From: Sphingobacteriaceae bacterium
Lineage (GTDB): Bacteria; Bacteroidota; Bacteroidia; B-17B0; Aurantibacillaceae
DNA length: 64,000 nt
Direction: 5' to 3'
Assembly (NCBI GenBank): GCA_023251725.1
Contig: JAHEYG010000002.1
Location: forward strand, 17,578-81,577
The notes under the pieces are model-generated. The model made no database searches. It was given only the letters and a program-made list of their open reading frames with translations, and was not told where the DNA came from. The translations under genes and the position numbers were made by a program. Shown here in pieces: positions 39,315 through 50,500 of this stretch (positions are counted from its first letter, which is position 1; every line of letters starts with the position of its first letter).

Positions 39315-41408
39315 ATGAATAAACTTCTACTCTTAGGGTCTGCGTTTATAGTAACTATAGGCGCCTATTCACAAAACGGAAAACAAACCAAACCTTCCGG
39401 TTTTATTAATAAACAAATTGAAAGAGAAATTGCGATTGAAAAGGAAGTACAAAACAATCCCCTTTCAATAACCATCGCTCGTTCTAAAAAAAATACAATT
39501 AAATCTAATGCAAAAACAACAGCCATTACTTGTATGCGTTTTACAGGATCAATGAATGCAATTGGTTTATTAGTTTCTGCTGCCAATTCGCTTTGTTATA
39601 ATCCCGGGCCAAACATTATTTCGTTTGCACACCGTAAAAGTCCTACTTACACACCTGCTGCAAACGGTAACTCCGGTTCACAAGTATTTATGCTTTCGAA
39701 TAACCTCGGTGCCACTTGGGATTCAACTTGTCATTGGGCAAATGCAACCGATTGGGCACGTTATCCGCAAGGTGGCGTGTACAATCCTGCAGGAAATACA
39801 ACTTATACTAACGCTTATGTTGTAGGTATGGGGCCTTATACACAAACAGCCGGTGGTTGGTTTGGTAACTGGTACGCCAGTAAAAAAATTACTTCACCGG
39901 GTAATAACACACCGGGTACCGATCAGCAATCGATGTTAAACACAAGTTTACCGGGTGGCGTAAAAGTTCATCATTTTTCACGGTATGCTTTTTCTTCTAT
40001 TGATGGCGGTTATGTTAGATCAATGGCCGGATTACTTAATGATCCTGCCGGTGGAGCAGCTTATGGTGCACGCGGTGGCATGATGGCAAAAGGTTTATTT
40101 ACTGCAGGAAGTTTTACATGGACCACAGATTCTTTTGCACCTCCGGTATCAGTTACTACTGCCGGTGTAAAAAATGTTCAAGCTACTCCTTTACAAGCCT
40201 GGGATGCAAACGGTGTTACCGGTTATGTTATTCTTTACGGTTGCAGAGCAGGTGTTCCTACTTCTCAAAAAGGATATCAACCTATAGTTTATAAAACTAC
40301 TAATAGCGGAGCCAGCTGGGCATTGTTGCCTAGTCAAGATTTTACGGGCCCTTCGTTTAGAGGTTTAACAGATAGAATCTATCCAACGGCCAGCAATACT
40401 AATGTAATTGTTCCTCAATTTTCGAATGGAGAAGGATGGGATGCAACTGTTGATGTTAACGGTAATCTTCATATTGTTACAACTGTTGTTGGAAGTTATA
40501 GCAGCGATACCGATTCTTTAGGTTATGCTTTTCAGTTTGCTATTGGCGGAGAAAATTATAGTTACGATTACGCTACTTATGGTTATCCAACTATTTATGA
40601 TTTTTATACAATGTCGGGTGGTGGATGGAATTATATGATTGTTGATTCTATGTTGAGTGAAGGACCTTCCGGAGCATCTGGACAACCCGGTTACGCTGCT
40701 AATCCATGGACAAGTGGTACAGCAAAACTTTATTTAGATGCGCGAATTCAAATTAGCCGTACAGCAGATGCTAAAAAAATATATTATAGCTGGACTGCTT
40801 CTGAACCTTCGGTTGCCGGTAATAACTGGAACGTTTTTCCTAATATTCGCGTTAGAGGTTATGATGTGCTTATTGATAAAGTAACTCCAACCTATTCTGT
40901 AACCGACGGAAGTACTTGTCCGGGCTTTACCGGAGTTGACGGGTTGGCTTTTTGGCATTACATGTGCGACAGAGCTATTGGCTCGAGCACTGCTTGTGTT
41001 GATATGCCATTTACAGCCTCTAATAATGTTACAAATAATGGTGATATTCCAGTTGATCATTATTATTTAAAAGGACAAACCATTTGTGCAAATGCTTTCA
41101 CCATAACACCATTCAGACCAACTGGAGTTACAGCAATTAGTAATACTTCGCCTTCAACCGAAGTTAATATTTATCCTAACCCAGCCAGCCATGCCGCTAC
41201 CATTTCGGTTGGTTTAAAAGATGCTAAAGATTTTGATATAAGTCTTTATAATTCTATCGGGCAACAAGTTATTGCCACCATCAAAATTAATGGTAAGCCT
41301 GGACTTAATGATGTATTTGTGGATTTAAGCAAATTAAATTCGGGTATGTATTTTTACTTGGTTAAAACTGATAACTCAGTGGTAACTAAAAAATTAATTA
41401 TTGAATAA
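39315..41408 (+). CDS. T9SS type A cargo protein, paralog 3
   Basis: Homologous to paralogs 1 and 2; same CTD. Confidence 0.88.
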   Translation: MNKLLLLGSAFIVTIGAYSQNGKQTKPSGFINKQIEREIAIEKEVQNNPLSITIARSKKNTIKSNAKTTAITCMRFTGSMNAIGLLVSAANSLCYNPGPNIISFAHRKSPTYTPAANGNSGSQVFMLSNNLGATWDSTCHWANATDWARYPQGGVYNPAGNTTYTNAYVVGMGPYTQTAGGWFGNWYASKKITSPGNNTPGTDQQSMLNTSLPGGVKVHHFSRYAFSSIDGGYVRSMAGLLNDPAGGAAYGARGGMMAKGLFTAGSFTWTTDSFAPPVSVTTAGVKNVQATPLQAWDANGVTGYVILYGCRAGVPTSQKGYQPIVYKTTNSGASWALLPSQDFTGPSFRGLTDRIYPTASNTNVIVPQFSNGEGWDATVDVNGNLHIVTTVVGSYSSDTDSLGYAFQFAIGGENYSYDYATYGYPTIYDFYTMSGGGWNYMIVDSMLSEGPSGASGQPGYAANPWTSGTAKLYLDARIQISRTADAKKIYYSWTASEPSVAGNNWNVFPNIRVRGYDVLIDKVTPTYSVTDGSTCPGFTGVDGLAFWHYMCDRAIGSSTACVDMPFTASNNVTNNGDIPVDHYYLKGQTICANAFTITPFRPTGVTAISNTSPSTEVNIYPNPASHAATISVGLKDAKDFDISLYNSIGQQVIATIKINGKPGLNDVFVDLSKLNSGMYFYLVKTDNSVVTKKLIIE

Positions 41409-41426
41409 TTAATTTTAAACAATAAA

Positions 41427-41463
41427 AAAAACCCGTTACGAGTAATTGTAACGGGTTTTTTGT
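41427..41463 (+). terminator. Rho-independent terminator after paralog 3
   Basis: aaaaaacccgttac/gtaacgggtttttt. Confidence 0.92.
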
Positions 41464-41567
41464 TAAAATGATATTTGACTGTTTAATTAACAAAAAACAC
41501 TTAATTATTAACAGAAGTTTTTTACTGCTAATTTTTTATCAATATTTGTTGAGATAAAATAGAAATT

Positions 41568-41909
41568 ATGGGAGAAGAATCAGAAAAGTATGAAAGAAAT
41601 GACAGAGACGATTTGTTTTCAAAAGCAGTAAGAGCGGGAAAGCGTACTTATTTTTTTGATGTGAAATCAACACGCGGTAACGATTACTATTTAACCATTA
41701 CTGAAAGTAAGAAACGGTTTGGGGAAGACGGTAAATTTACTTATGAAAAACACAAAATATTTTTATATAAAGAAGATTTTGATAAATTTTTAGACGGTAT
41801 GAATGAAGCGGTGGCTAATATTCGCGAAACCGCTCCCGTAATTTCAAATACTGAACCTGAGGAGAGCGGTAATAATGAAGATGTAAATTTTGAAGATTTA
41901 GGAAAATAA
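41568..41909 (+). CDS. PUR-alpha-like DNA/RNA-binding protein (DUF3276)
   Basis: LFSKAVRAGKRTYFFDVKSTRGNDYYLTITESKKRF...KHKIFLYKEDFDKF. Confidence 0.87.
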   Translation: MGEESEKYERNDRDDLFSKAVRAGKRTYFFDVKSTRGNDYYLTITESKKRFGEDGKFTYEKHKIFLYKEDFDKFLDGMNEAVANIRETAPVISNTEPEESGNNEDVNFEDLGK

Positions 41910-41941
41910 TTTTCTGCCTCAGTGGCTAAGGCTGTTGCAGC

Positions 41942-44173
41942 CTAATTTAATTTTTGTTCGATACTTGTGTTGTAAAGATTAGCGTATTCATTTACTTTGC
42001 CGTAATTAATCGAATCTATTATTAACGAATCGCCTTTTACTGATCCCAAATTAAAGTAGCTTACACCTTCTGCTTTAAGAAGCGTTTCCAATTTTTCGGC
42101 ATTAACATTGCTAACGCTAACAACAATTCTACTTTGAGATTCCCCAAACAAAAACGCATCTTTTCTTATTAAATTATCGGAAGTAATTTCGAAGCCCATA
42201 TTATTATAGATAGCCGATTCGAGCAAAGTAATAAACAACCCGCCTTCGCTTACATCGTGCGCACTGTTTAATAATCCTTTTTTGATTAAAGATTTTGTGG
42301 CATGTTGTAAATTAAATTCTTCCTCTAAATTAAAACAGGGCGCCGGCGAATTTTTAATTTTTTGAAAAGAAAATAAATATTCGGAGGAGGCGATATCATT
42401 TTGTGATTTTCCCAATAAATAAATAACATCTCCTTCATTCTTAAAATTTAAGGTGGTCTGAAATTTTTTATCCTCCACAATTCCAATCATACCAATTGTG
42501 GGAGTAGGAAAAACCGGACCTTCATAACTCGATTGATTATAAAAACTAACATTACCTCCCGTAACAGGCGTTTTAAATTTAGTACAGGCACTGCTCATTC
42601 CTTTAATAGCTCCCACAAACTGCCAATACACTTCAGGATTATAAGGATTTCCAAAATTTAAACAATTGGTTACAGCACTTGGCTCACCTCCGCTGCAAAC
42701 AATATTCCGGGCCGCTTCGCTCACCGCAATGGCACAACCTATTTCTGGATCAGCATTAACGTAACGACTGTTGCAGTCGACCGTTAGAGCCAATGCTTTT
42801 TTAGAGCCTTTAATATTTACAATAGCTGCATCGCTGGGTTGGTTGGTACTCATATTAATTGTGCCCACCATACTATCGTATTGATTAAATACCCATCGTT
42901 TGGAAGCAATGTTGGGATGACTAGCCAAATGCTGCATTACCGCTTTATAATCTTTTGGTTCTGACACCTGCTCAATTTTAAATTTCTTATTTTCGGCGTA
43001 ATAAGCGGGCTCTTTATATTCGCGCTGATACACCGGGGCGTCTCCTCCCAATACTAACGATGGCGCCGGAACATCGGCCACTAACTCATTATTAAAAAAA
43101 TATTTTATTCGATCGCCTTTTGTTACAACACCAATTTGTACACAATTTAAATCCCACTTATCAAACACTTTTAAAATTTTATCTTCTTGTCCTTTTTTAA
43201 CCACCACCAACATCCGCTCTTGTGATTCGCTCAATAAAATTTCGAAAGGATGCATACCGCTTTGTCGGGTAGGCACTTTATCTAACCAAATTTCCATTCC
43301 GTGTTCGCCCTTAGCACTCATTTCGCTGGTGCTGCAGGTGATTCCGGCCGCGCCCATATCCTGCATTCCAATAACGGCACCGGTAGTAATAATTTCTAAA
43401 GAAGCTTCCAATAATAATTTTTCCTGAAACGGATCGCCCACTTGAACCGCCGGCAAATCTTTTGCTGAATCTTCGGTTAAATCTTTGGAGGCAAAAGCCG
43501 CGCCGTGAATACCGTCTTTACCGGTAGATGATCCCACAATAAACACAGGGTTGCCTTCGCCATAAGAGGTGGCACTAACGGTCTCGCCCTTATGTACAAT
43601 TCCTACGCTCATAGCATTTACCAAAGGATTTACATTATAACAGTCGTCAAAAAAAACTTCACCTCCAACGGTTGGAATTCCGAAAGCATTACCGTAATCA
43701 CCAATACCTTTTACAACCCCTTTAATAAGCCATTTTGTTTTTTCGGAATTGATATCGCCAAAGCGTAACGAATTTAATTGTGCAATTGGCCTTGCTCCCA
43801 TAGTGAAAATATCTCTGTTAATTCCTCCCACCCCGGTGGCCGCTCCCTGATAAGGTTCCAATGCGCTCGGATGATTGTGCGATTCTATTTTAAAACAACA
43901 AGCTAATCCATCACCAATATCCACTAATCCTGCATTTTCTTCTCCGGCTTTGGCCAGCATGTGCGGACCATCCTTAGGTAATTTTTTTAGCCAGATAATT
44001 GAATTTTTGTACGAACAATGTTCGCTCCACATCACCGAATAAATGGATAATTCTGTAAAATTGGGAACTCGACCCAACATTGATTTTACTTTTTCAAACT
44101 CTTCGGGCAACAAACCTAATTGCTTGGCGGTTTCAATTGTTGTAAGCTGATCTTTATAGGAAATTGGTGACAT
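41942..44173 (-). CDS. purL: Phosphoribosylformylglycinamidine synthase subunit PurL (small form)
   Basis: MWSEHCSYKNS, ESHNHPSALEPYQGAATGVGGINRDIF, GGNVSFYNQS, SAHDVSEGGL. Confidence 0.96.
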   Translation of the reverse strand: MSPISYKDQLTTIETAKQLGLLPEEFEKVKSMLGRVPNFTELSIYSVMWSEHCSYKNSIIWLKKLPKDGPHMLAKAGEENAGLVDIGDGLACCFKIESHNHPSALEPYQGAATGVGGINRDIFTMGARPIAQLNSLRFGDINSEKTKWLIKGVVKGIGDYGNAFGIPTVGGEVFFDDCYNVNPLVNAMSVGIVHKGETVSATSYGEGNPVFIVGSSTGKDGIHGAAFASKDLTEDSAKDLPAVQVGDPFQEKLLLEASLEIITTGAVIGMQDMGAAGITCSTSEMSAKGEHGMEIWLDKVPTRQSGMHPFEILLSESQERMLVVVKKGQEDKILKVFDKWDLNCVQIGVVTKGDRIKYFFNNELVADVPAPSLVLGGDAPVYQREYKEPAYYAENKKFKIEQVSEPKDYKAVMQHLASHPNIASKRWVFNQYDSMVGTINMSTNQPSDAAIVNIKGSKKALALTVDCNSRYVNADPEIGCAIAVSEAARNIVCSGGEPSAVTNCLNFGNPYNPEVYWQFVGAIKGMSSACTKFKTPVTGGNVSFYNQSSYEGPVFPTPTIGMIGIVEDKKFQTTLNFKNEGDVIYLLGKSQNDIASSEYLFSFQKIKNSPAPCFNLEEEFNLQHATKSLIKKGLLNSAHDVSEGGLFITLLESAIYNNMGFEITSDNLIRKDAFLFGESQSRIVVSVSNVNAEKLETLLKAEGVSYFNLGSVKGDSLIIDSINYGKVNEYANLYNTSIEQKLN

Positions 44174-44352
44174 AAGTTTATGGGTAAAATGAAGGTTTAA
44201 ATTTACTAAATAAGAAGGCTTTTGTTTTGTTATTTAATGAACAAAATATAAGTTATTACAAGCCCTTAAAATATTTTAGCGCTTTCTTTTAAGAAAAAGA
44301 TTATTTTTGTACAAACTATTCCGTGGCTTTGCTTCGGCTAAACTATAAACTC

Positions 44353-44976
44353 ATGAAAAAAATTTACTTTATTTTATTTGCTTGTGTTGCTTTTTTAAAT
44401 TCAAAAGCAACTTCCTTTACTGTTAACATTGCAGGTTTCTCTTATTCTCCATCAAGTTTAACAGTAACTGTTGGAGATGTAATCACTATCGGAGCCAGCG
44501 GAATCCATCCTCTTGTTCAGGTCGATGCCGCTGCATATGCTGCTCCCTCTAATACCGCAATGGCCGGTGGTTGGGGAGTTCAAACTTCAACCTACACTTT
44601 TACTGTTGCTACTGTTGGTACCATTTATTATTTATGCCAAAATCATTATCTCTCGGGTATGAAAGGTTCAATTACAGTTAACGCCGCCGGTGTAGTTGAA
44701 AACACTGCATTTATTAATCAGTTTAATTTGTATCCTAATCCTGCGCAAAATAATGTGCAAGTTGGCTTCAACTTAACTAATTCTTCTAACGTAAGTGTAA
44801 AATTATTTAATTTGTTAGGACAAGAAGTTTCTATTCTTTCGCCCAACACTTTTTTAGCAGAGGGAAATTATAATTTCAATTACGAATTGCCTTCCAACAT
44901 TAGCAACGGAAGTTATTTTATGGAAGTATCTTCCAACGATAAAAAATCTACCAAAAAACTAATTGTAAATAAATAG
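44353..44976 (+). CDS. Plastocyanin/azurin-like cupredoxin with T9SS type A CTD
   Basis: Copper-site-like GIHPLVQ and YYLCQNHYLSGMKG (Cys-His-Met); CTD FNLYPNPAQNNVQVGF...KKLIVNK. Confidence 0.85.
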   Translation: MKKIYFILFACVAFLNSKATSFTVNIAGFSYSPSSLTVTVGDVITIGASGIHPLVQVDAAAYAAPSNTAMAGGWGVQTSTYTFTVATVGTIYYLCQNHYLSGMKGSITVNAAGVVENTAFINQFNLYPNPAQNNVQVGFNLTNSSNVSVKLFNLLGQEVSILSPNTFLAEGNYNFNYELPSNISNGSYFMEVSSNDKKSTKKLIVNK

Positions 44977-45034
44977 TTTCTGCAAGTTCAGCTACCATTT
45001 TCTTTCGAAAGAAATTATAAACTATAATAAAATT

Positions 45035-45069
45035 AAAAAGCCGCTCCAGCTAACAGAGCGGCTTTTTTT
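45035..45069 (+). terminator. Rho-independent terminator after cupredoxin gene
   Basis: aaaaagccgctc/gagcggcttttt then T8. Confidence 0.9.
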
Positions 45070-45133
45070 TGTAACCAACCTACCTTCCGTTACGCCAGCT
45101 AATGCTACGGCAGGCAGGCAACCAACACTATTT

Positions 45134-47311
45134 TTAATTTACTGACTTACCAAAAAAGTCAACCATAATTAATTCTTCTAAAGTATAACGTTTGCCATCA
45201 ATGAATCCTACAATCCAGGCATCCGTTTGTCCTTTTGCAATTGCTTTTTGTCTTTGCACCTCGGCGTCTTTAATAGTTTTAAATTCTAATTGTGTAAATC
45301 GTGTAATTCCATCGGGATAATCAACCACTTCGGGTTTACCATACTGAATTAAATGATTGTATTTATAATTTTCGGGGTGACGATAGGCTGCAATCTGAAC
45401 TTTAAAAATCATTTTACCCGCACAATAATTTCCGCCAATGGCCAATAATTTTTTATAAATGGCCGGATCGTTAAGTGACTTTCCTTTTAAAGCGGTAAAA
45501 TCCGGCAATGGTCCGCCCGGATCGCAAGGTTCATTTGTTACAGGATTGTCGGGATTATTCGGGTTGTTGGGATTATTTGGATTGTTTGGATTATTTGGGT
45601 TGTTGGGATTGTTTGGATTATTTGGGTTGTTGGGATTGTTTGGATTATTTGTTGCAACAGTTTCTGAAGTTGTTGTTGTAGTTTTTGTTGGATTTGAAAC
45701 TACATCGGTTGGTGTTTTACCCGAATACAAATAAATATCTTTTTTTACTTCTAAAAATTTAGCAAGACCTTCCACATCAAATTCTTCTTCTACCGGATCG
45801 TAACCGTTAGCAGTTACTTTTATTTTATATACCGAGCCCGGACTCAAAGCCAAAAGATATTTTCCGGTGGAAGAGTTAGAATAATACGGTCCAATTAAAG
45901 TAGAGGTACTCATTTTAAAAACTTCAATTTTACTTTCTATAGGTTTATCATCACCATAAATAGTACCTTTTAGCATAGCAACAATTGGTCGGTCGCCCAA
46001 AATACCGGGCGTTACCATATAAATATCTTGTTTACCTTTTCCGCCCGCCGAACCTCTGTCGGAAGAAAAGAAACCTTTATCGCCACGTGCATTAATTACG
46101 TAATAACGGTCGGCTTCCGTAGTATTGAGCGGTATGCCCATATTTTTTGGCTCTGTCCAATCGTTATCTCTTCTTACCGAAAACATAATATCATAATCTC
46201 CAATACTGGTATGACCTTTAGAACTAAAAAACATGGTGATGCCATCCGGGTGAATAAATGGCGCATCTTCGTCGTAAATTGTATTAATAGAAGGACCTAA
46301 ATTTGTAGCCGGCGCCCAATCGCCATTTATTTTTTCTGAAATCCAAATATCTCGTCCTCCTATTCCGCCCGGACGTTCGCTGGCGAAATATAAATAATGG
46401 CCGTCGGCCGATAGTGAGCAGCTTCCTTCCCAGGCATCGGTATTAATGTTTTTATTTAAATGAACCGGCGACGACCATTCGGTACCATTTAAAGTGCACA
46501 TGTATATATCACCCTTGTCTTTATCGGTACTATTAAACGTAAATAAAAATTGTCCGTCGGGCGAAATAGCAATGGCACCATCGTTACCCTTGGTATTTAT
46601 TGATTTTATTCCAATAGGTTCGCCCCATGTGGAGTCGGAAGTTTTTAAACTCATATAAACATCTTCATGAAAATAACCTTCTTCTTCATCCGGCTTCAAA
46701 TCGTCATTTTCTTTTCCCCCCATACTTTTTTTGCCAACGTAAGTAAAAATAAGCATCGATTCATCAGCTGTAATAATAGGAACGTATTCTGATTCTTCGG
46801 TATTAACAGCACCACTTATATTACTGATATCGGCTTCTACTTTTTTATCGAGTAACTCTTTACCATTTTTACAGTTTTTAAGGGCGAGATTCGCGTCAGC
46901 TATTAACGGTTTATCATCTTCATTTATTTTAGTTCCTTTTCCTGCAATAAAAGCTTCGAAGCTTCTAACGGCCTCGTCGAACCGATAATTTATATGATAT
47001 GCTTTTCCTAAATAATAATCTACTACTTTATCATGGTCCTGATTACCGCGTTTAAGATCTTCAAAGATTTCGATGGCACGCAATTTTTTTTCGGGATAAA
47101 ACAGGCAACAGTATCCTAATTTAAATTTGAAATCAAGGTTTTTAGGGTTTTTAGCAAAAAGTTTATCAAATAAAACGTAAGCTTTACTGAATTCTTTATT
47201 GTTAAACAAGAAAGTGGCCTGCTCTTCGAGGTCTTTGTTAGATTGCGACCGCACACTAAACGCCAATAAGAACAGCATTAATACCAATGAAACCGTAAAC
47301 TTATTTTGCAT
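45134..47311 (-). CDS. TPR / PD40 / carboxypeptidase-regulatory-like / (NNP)n / SPOR-like envelope protein
   Basis: Signal peptide; LYFASERPGGIGGRDIWISEK, FFSSDRGSAGGKGKQDIYMV; NPNNPNNP tract; FKVQIAAYRHPENY...DAWIVGFIDGKRYT. Confidence 0.82.
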   Translation of the reverse strand: MQNKFTVSLVLMLFLLAFSVRSQSNKDLEEQATFLFNNKEFSKAYVLFDKLFAKNPKNLDFKFKLGYCCLFYPEKKLRAIEIFEDLKRGNQDHDKVVDYYLGKAYHINYRFDEAVRSFEAFIAGKGTKINEDDKPLIADANLALKNCKNGKELLDKKVEADISNISGAVNTEESEYVPIITADESMLIFTYVGKKSMGGKENDDLKPDEEEGYFHEDVYMSLKTSDSTWGEPIGIKSINTKGNDGAIAISPDGQFLFTFNSTDKDKGDIYMCTLNGTEWSSPVHLNKNINTDAWEGSCSLSADGHYLYFASERPGGIGGRDIWISEKINGDWAPATNLGPSINTIYDEDAPFIHPDGITMFFSSKGHTSIGDYDIMFSVRRDNDWTEPKNMGIPLNTTEADRYYVINARGDKGFFSSDRGSAGGKGKQDIYMVTPGILGDRPIVAMLKGTIYGDDKPIESKIEVFKMSTSTLIGPYYSNSSTGKYLLALSPGSVYKIKVTANGYDPVEEEFDVEGLAKFLEVKKDIYLYSGKTPTDVVSNPTKTTTTTSETVATNNPNNPNNPNNPNNPNNPNNPNNPNNPNNPNNPDNPVTNEPCDPGGPLPDFTALKGKSLNDPAIYKKLLAIGGNYCAGKMIFKVQIAAYRHPENYKYNHLIQYGKPEVVDYPDGITRFTQLEFKTIKDAEVQRQKAIAKGQTDAWIVGFIDGKRYTLEELIMVDFFGKSVN
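45541..45650 (-). repeat. 9-bp in-frame tandem repeat encoding (NNP)n
   Basis: ggattgttt/ggattattt/gggttgttg units. Confidence 0.92.
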
Positions 47312-47522
47312 AATAAAGGGTTAATAACACGAAACTAAAGTTCTGTTTTTTACACGCGGTATATCACAGCAACTCAAGAACTTATTAAAAAGGGAGTCTT
47401 AATAACTCTGAGTGCCGATAATTATCAAGCTTAAATAACTTTTTACTCTTAATAATTAATTTTTTACTTACAAGTTGCCATTATTAATTTATTTAGATTA
47501 GCCTTTTTGAGGAATTATTTTT

Positions 47523-50500
47523 TTGATTAAAAATTGTATTTATATTTTCCTGATTTTTTGTGCCCTTTATAATAACAGGGCAGCTGCTTTTATTTCAGAA
47601 TCTTCAATTTTAAAATTTTCTCATCCGGTTAAAAAGCATATTAAAAAAACCAAACCTGCAATTACCGATACGCTTAAAATTTTAACAGATACAATACCTA
47701 CTAAACCGGTTTCTCAAATTAAATCAGAATCCAACAAAATACTTAATGAGGAAACTGCTTTTAAATGGGAAATAAAATTACTGGGTTTTTTATTTTTGAT
47801 GATTACTATTTTGGCGTTTGCGTTTTTTTTAAGAAAGAATCGAATTGTCAAAAACAATTTAAACAACTCTTCCAATTCTATTTTTATTAATCTTAAATCG
47901 GCCCGTTTACTTCTTTTTTTCGGAACTCTAATAATTCCAATAGCAGCTCTTTCGTTTTCGGTAATTCATAAAGACTACGATATTAAATTAAAATTATCTT
48001 TTATTTTAGGAGCCATAACATTTGTTGCAGTAGCATTTACTTATTTATCTAGAAAAAGCAGAGAACATATTTCGTTAATTTTAATGTGTGTTTACGGCTC
48101 AGTAGTGTGTTACTATATGTTTCTGGTTTATTATTCATCCCTTCATCCGTTTTTTATTCTGGCACAAATTATTTCAATTAGTTTGGGAACGGTGCTTTTT
48201 GATAAAACAAAACACCATCTTTTTTTCTCGCTTGCCGTAACATTTATCTCTTTAATAATTTCGATTGCGGTAAACCAACCGGCTTTCAGCAATATTTTAT
48301 ATTTGCTGGCTATAGTTTGTATTTTATTTGTTTCTATAATTTCTACTTACATCCGATTAAGTTTATCCGATAAATTAATTTTTGCGGATACGGTGATTAA
48401 CGACGGAAGCTCGCTGGTAATGGCGGCCAATGAAACCGGCGATGTTATTTATATCAATAAAACATTTACAAAAGTATTGGGATTTACTGAAGAAGACGCC
48501 TTAGGAAAAGGCTGGTGGAAAGTGAGAAAAGTTATTTCGAACGATAATAATCCGTACGACAAAATTAAACGGGGCGAAATTGAAAGCACCGCTACCGTTT
48601 TATTAGAAACTAAAAATAAAAGTCACCGCTGGATACAATGGAACAATACAAAATTATCTAATGGTGTGTTTGTTGGGATAGGAACTGATATTACCGAACG
48701 CCGCGAGTACGAGCAACGTTTCAGGCAATTGGTTGAAACCGCCAACGACATTATTTACACCACCGATGAGAAAGGAAAAATTAATTATATTAATGAAGTG
48801 GGAACAAGATTTACCGGTTTTAGTAAAGAAGAATTAATGAGCCAAAGTTATATGATGCTCGTTGATGAAGTTTACAAAAACAAAGTGGCCGACTTTTATA
48901 AACTTCAAATTAAAAATAAAAGTGCCGAATCGTATTTTGAATTTCCATGCAAAACAAAATCGGGTAAAATTCTTTGGGTGGGACAATCGGTGTTAAACAA
49001 ATTTAGCGAAGTTACCGGCGAGTTTACCAGCGCACAGGTAATTTGCAGAGATATTACTGAACGGGTATTTGTTGAACAAAAATTAAAACAGCACAATGCC
49101 GATTTAAATGTAATTAATCAGGTAAAAGAAATTATTTTGGGAGCCAATGATGCGGCCACTATGTACAGGGATATTTTAAAACTTTTGGGTGCTAATTCCG
49201 ACAAAAGCAGTTTTTTCAGCCTCGGCATTTTTTCGATGAATAGCAATACTTTAAAAACTATTTTTTTGGATACGTATGATAAAAACATTACCGAAAATTC
49301 CTTTCCTGTTAAAGCTGCTCACGTAAATTTTGTTGCCGAAAACAAAACTTTTATTTTAAATGTTAGCAGTAATAACGAAGCCATTAAAATATATAGTGAA
49401 TTACAACAGCCTTTTGGGAAATATAAATCGGCTGTATTAATGCCCATTGTTAATTCTAAAAAAACCTATGGCTTCGTAGGTTTCTTTTCGCTGGCCGAAA
49501 ATGTGTATCAGATGGATCATTATAATTTAGTAAAAGATATTTGCACCAGCTTAGCCGGGTTTTTTGTACAGTACGAACAGCTACAGATTATTGAAGAAAC
49601 CAATAGGCGCATACAAAATTATTCGGAGCAACTCGAAATTTTAAACGAATCAAAAGCTTTACTTATTACTTATAATAATCTCAACGATTTATATTACGGT
49701 ATGATTGGTTTGCTTTATGATAAAATTCAAAATATTTATCGTGTAAGTATTTTGGTTCATGAATTAGATAAAGGTTTAGGCACTTTGTTTTTTAGGGATG
49801 AAGAATCAAAAGAAATTGGAAGTAAAATAATTCTCACCAAAGATGTACCCAACATACCGCATCATTTAAAGGGTCGCATTTACGAAAAACAAAATTTTGA
49901 AGCCGAAGAGTTAAGCAACGAAGATAAATTTTGGCAAGCCAAAGATGTTAAATCCATTATTAGTTTACCGATAATGATTAACCGAAATTTATTTGCTTCG
50001 GTAAATTTATTGTCAAAAATTCCCAACAATTTTACTGATCGTCAAAAATTAATTATTTGCGAAATAAACGAATCGGCCGCCACCGTAATCGAACAAATTC
50101 AATTTAAAGATATTATCTCCCAAAAAAATAAAGACATCTCCGACAATATTAATTACGCTAAACGCATTCAAAGCGCCCTAATGCCCAGCGAAGATTTACT
50201 CAATAAATTATTGCCCGAATCGTTTTTAATTTTTAGTCAGCGCGACTCATTGGGCGGCGATTTTTATTGGTTCGAACAGCGCGATGATAATATTTTTATA
50301 GCCGCGGGCGATTGTACTGGCCACGGCATATCAGGCTCGCTGCTTACCATTTTAGCTTCCGATTATATTAAACAAGCCGTGGAAGTAAAAAATTTAATTG
50401 ACCCAGGATTAATTTTAGAATATTTAAATGAATCGCTGCAAGGCACTTTAAATAAATACAGCGAAGAAGATGAAATTTTAGACGGACTTGATATTTCGTT

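Noticed and set aside
41911-41941. Terminator between the PUR-alpha-like gene and purL
   Set aside because: Only a 5-bp ggctg/cagcc stem and no T-tract.
45459-45734. Plus-strand 91-aa ORF rich in GLFGLF
   Set aside because: Antisense of the NNP-repeat tract in the 45134-47311 gene; the pattern is a by-product of the 9-bp repeat.
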